The position numbers and the translations under genes were made by a program. From Paulinella micropora (lineage: Eukaryota; Cercozoa; Imbricatea; Euglyphida), in contig BJOX01000017.1 in assembly GCA_009731375.1 (NCBI GenBank), forward strand, positions 525,928 to 546,844: 20,917 nucleotides of DNA, read 5' to 3'. Of the stretch, positions 20,713 through 20,917 are shown in pieces; the stretch's first letter is position 1; every line of letters starts with the position of its first letter. The notes under the pieces were generated by a model. That model saw only the letters and a list, made by a program, of their open reading frames with translations, was not told the origin of the DNA and ran no database searches.

Positions 20713-20917
20713 AATGGAGGTGGGAGCTCGTTCTGCAAGGGGCGCTTATGGAACGAGCCCTGGCCCCGCCTGGTACTAGGGAGCTTTGGTATCGCCTGTA
20801 TCAGTCCCTTCCGTGCAAACATCACGGCTTAGCTGGGCATCGGGTCAATACTTTACAGACTTCCTTGGTTGACGAAATCAGAAGCTCCTTTTTTCTGACA
20901 TTAGTCGATATCTCATC
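20712..20917. other. Unassigned end of the window
   Basis: No coding signal found on either strand. It holds a perfect 8-bp hairpin GCTCGTTC/GAACGAGC (about 20728-20757) and could be a peripheral part of the group I intron or HCF101 intron sequence. Confidence 0.3.

Overview
The window is nuclear DNA from a eukaryote. A Ty3/gypsy-type retrotransposon occupies the left end, and the rest is a spliced gene whose introns are mostly simple-sequence DNA. The spliced gene encodes an HCF101-type Fe-S scaffold ATPase, a family best known from plastids. Together with a CCCH-finger Gag, this suggests a protist with a plastid or plastid ancestry, and a chromerid or other alveolate is my best guess. No sequence here proves the species. 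Four N runs (10058-10067, 11233-11242, 12606-12752, 19124-19133) are assembly gaps.

Left part, 1 to about 5.7 kb, minus strand: Gag (5692 to 2996), a retropepsin-like ORF (2995 to 1262) and reverse transcriptase/RNase H (1261 to 1, running out of the window). All three lie in one reading frame. They are separated only by a TGA at 2996-2998 and a TAG at 1262-1264, as if two stop codons had to be read through. From 5.7 to 7.3 kb lies non-coding DNA, probably leader/LTR plus other repeats. It is followed by a foldback element at 7301-7453.

Middle and right part, 7559 to 19481, minus strand: I could assemble 20 exons of 31 to 84 nt (1109 nt in total) whose splice phases all agree. They encode a P-loop Mrp/Nbp35-type ATPase domain followed by a C-terminal DUF971 domain and a TAA stop. 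This domain order is that of HCF101. The N-terminal FSCA/DUF59 part is not seen; one more upstream exon (19747-19810) is tentative. The 19 introns average about 570 nt and are filled with GATA, GTAT, CA, GA, GAA, CAT/CAG, TTG and ACATA-type arrays. Some arrays directly supply the splice sites. Several exon edges are partly duplicated in the neighbouring introns.

Right end, about 19.84 to 20.45 kb, plus strand: a sequence with the conserved P3-P4-P6-P7-P8-P9 elements of a group I self-splicing intron. It lies antisense to the HCF101 gene and has no rRNA flanks that I recognise. The last 0.2 kb is unassigned.
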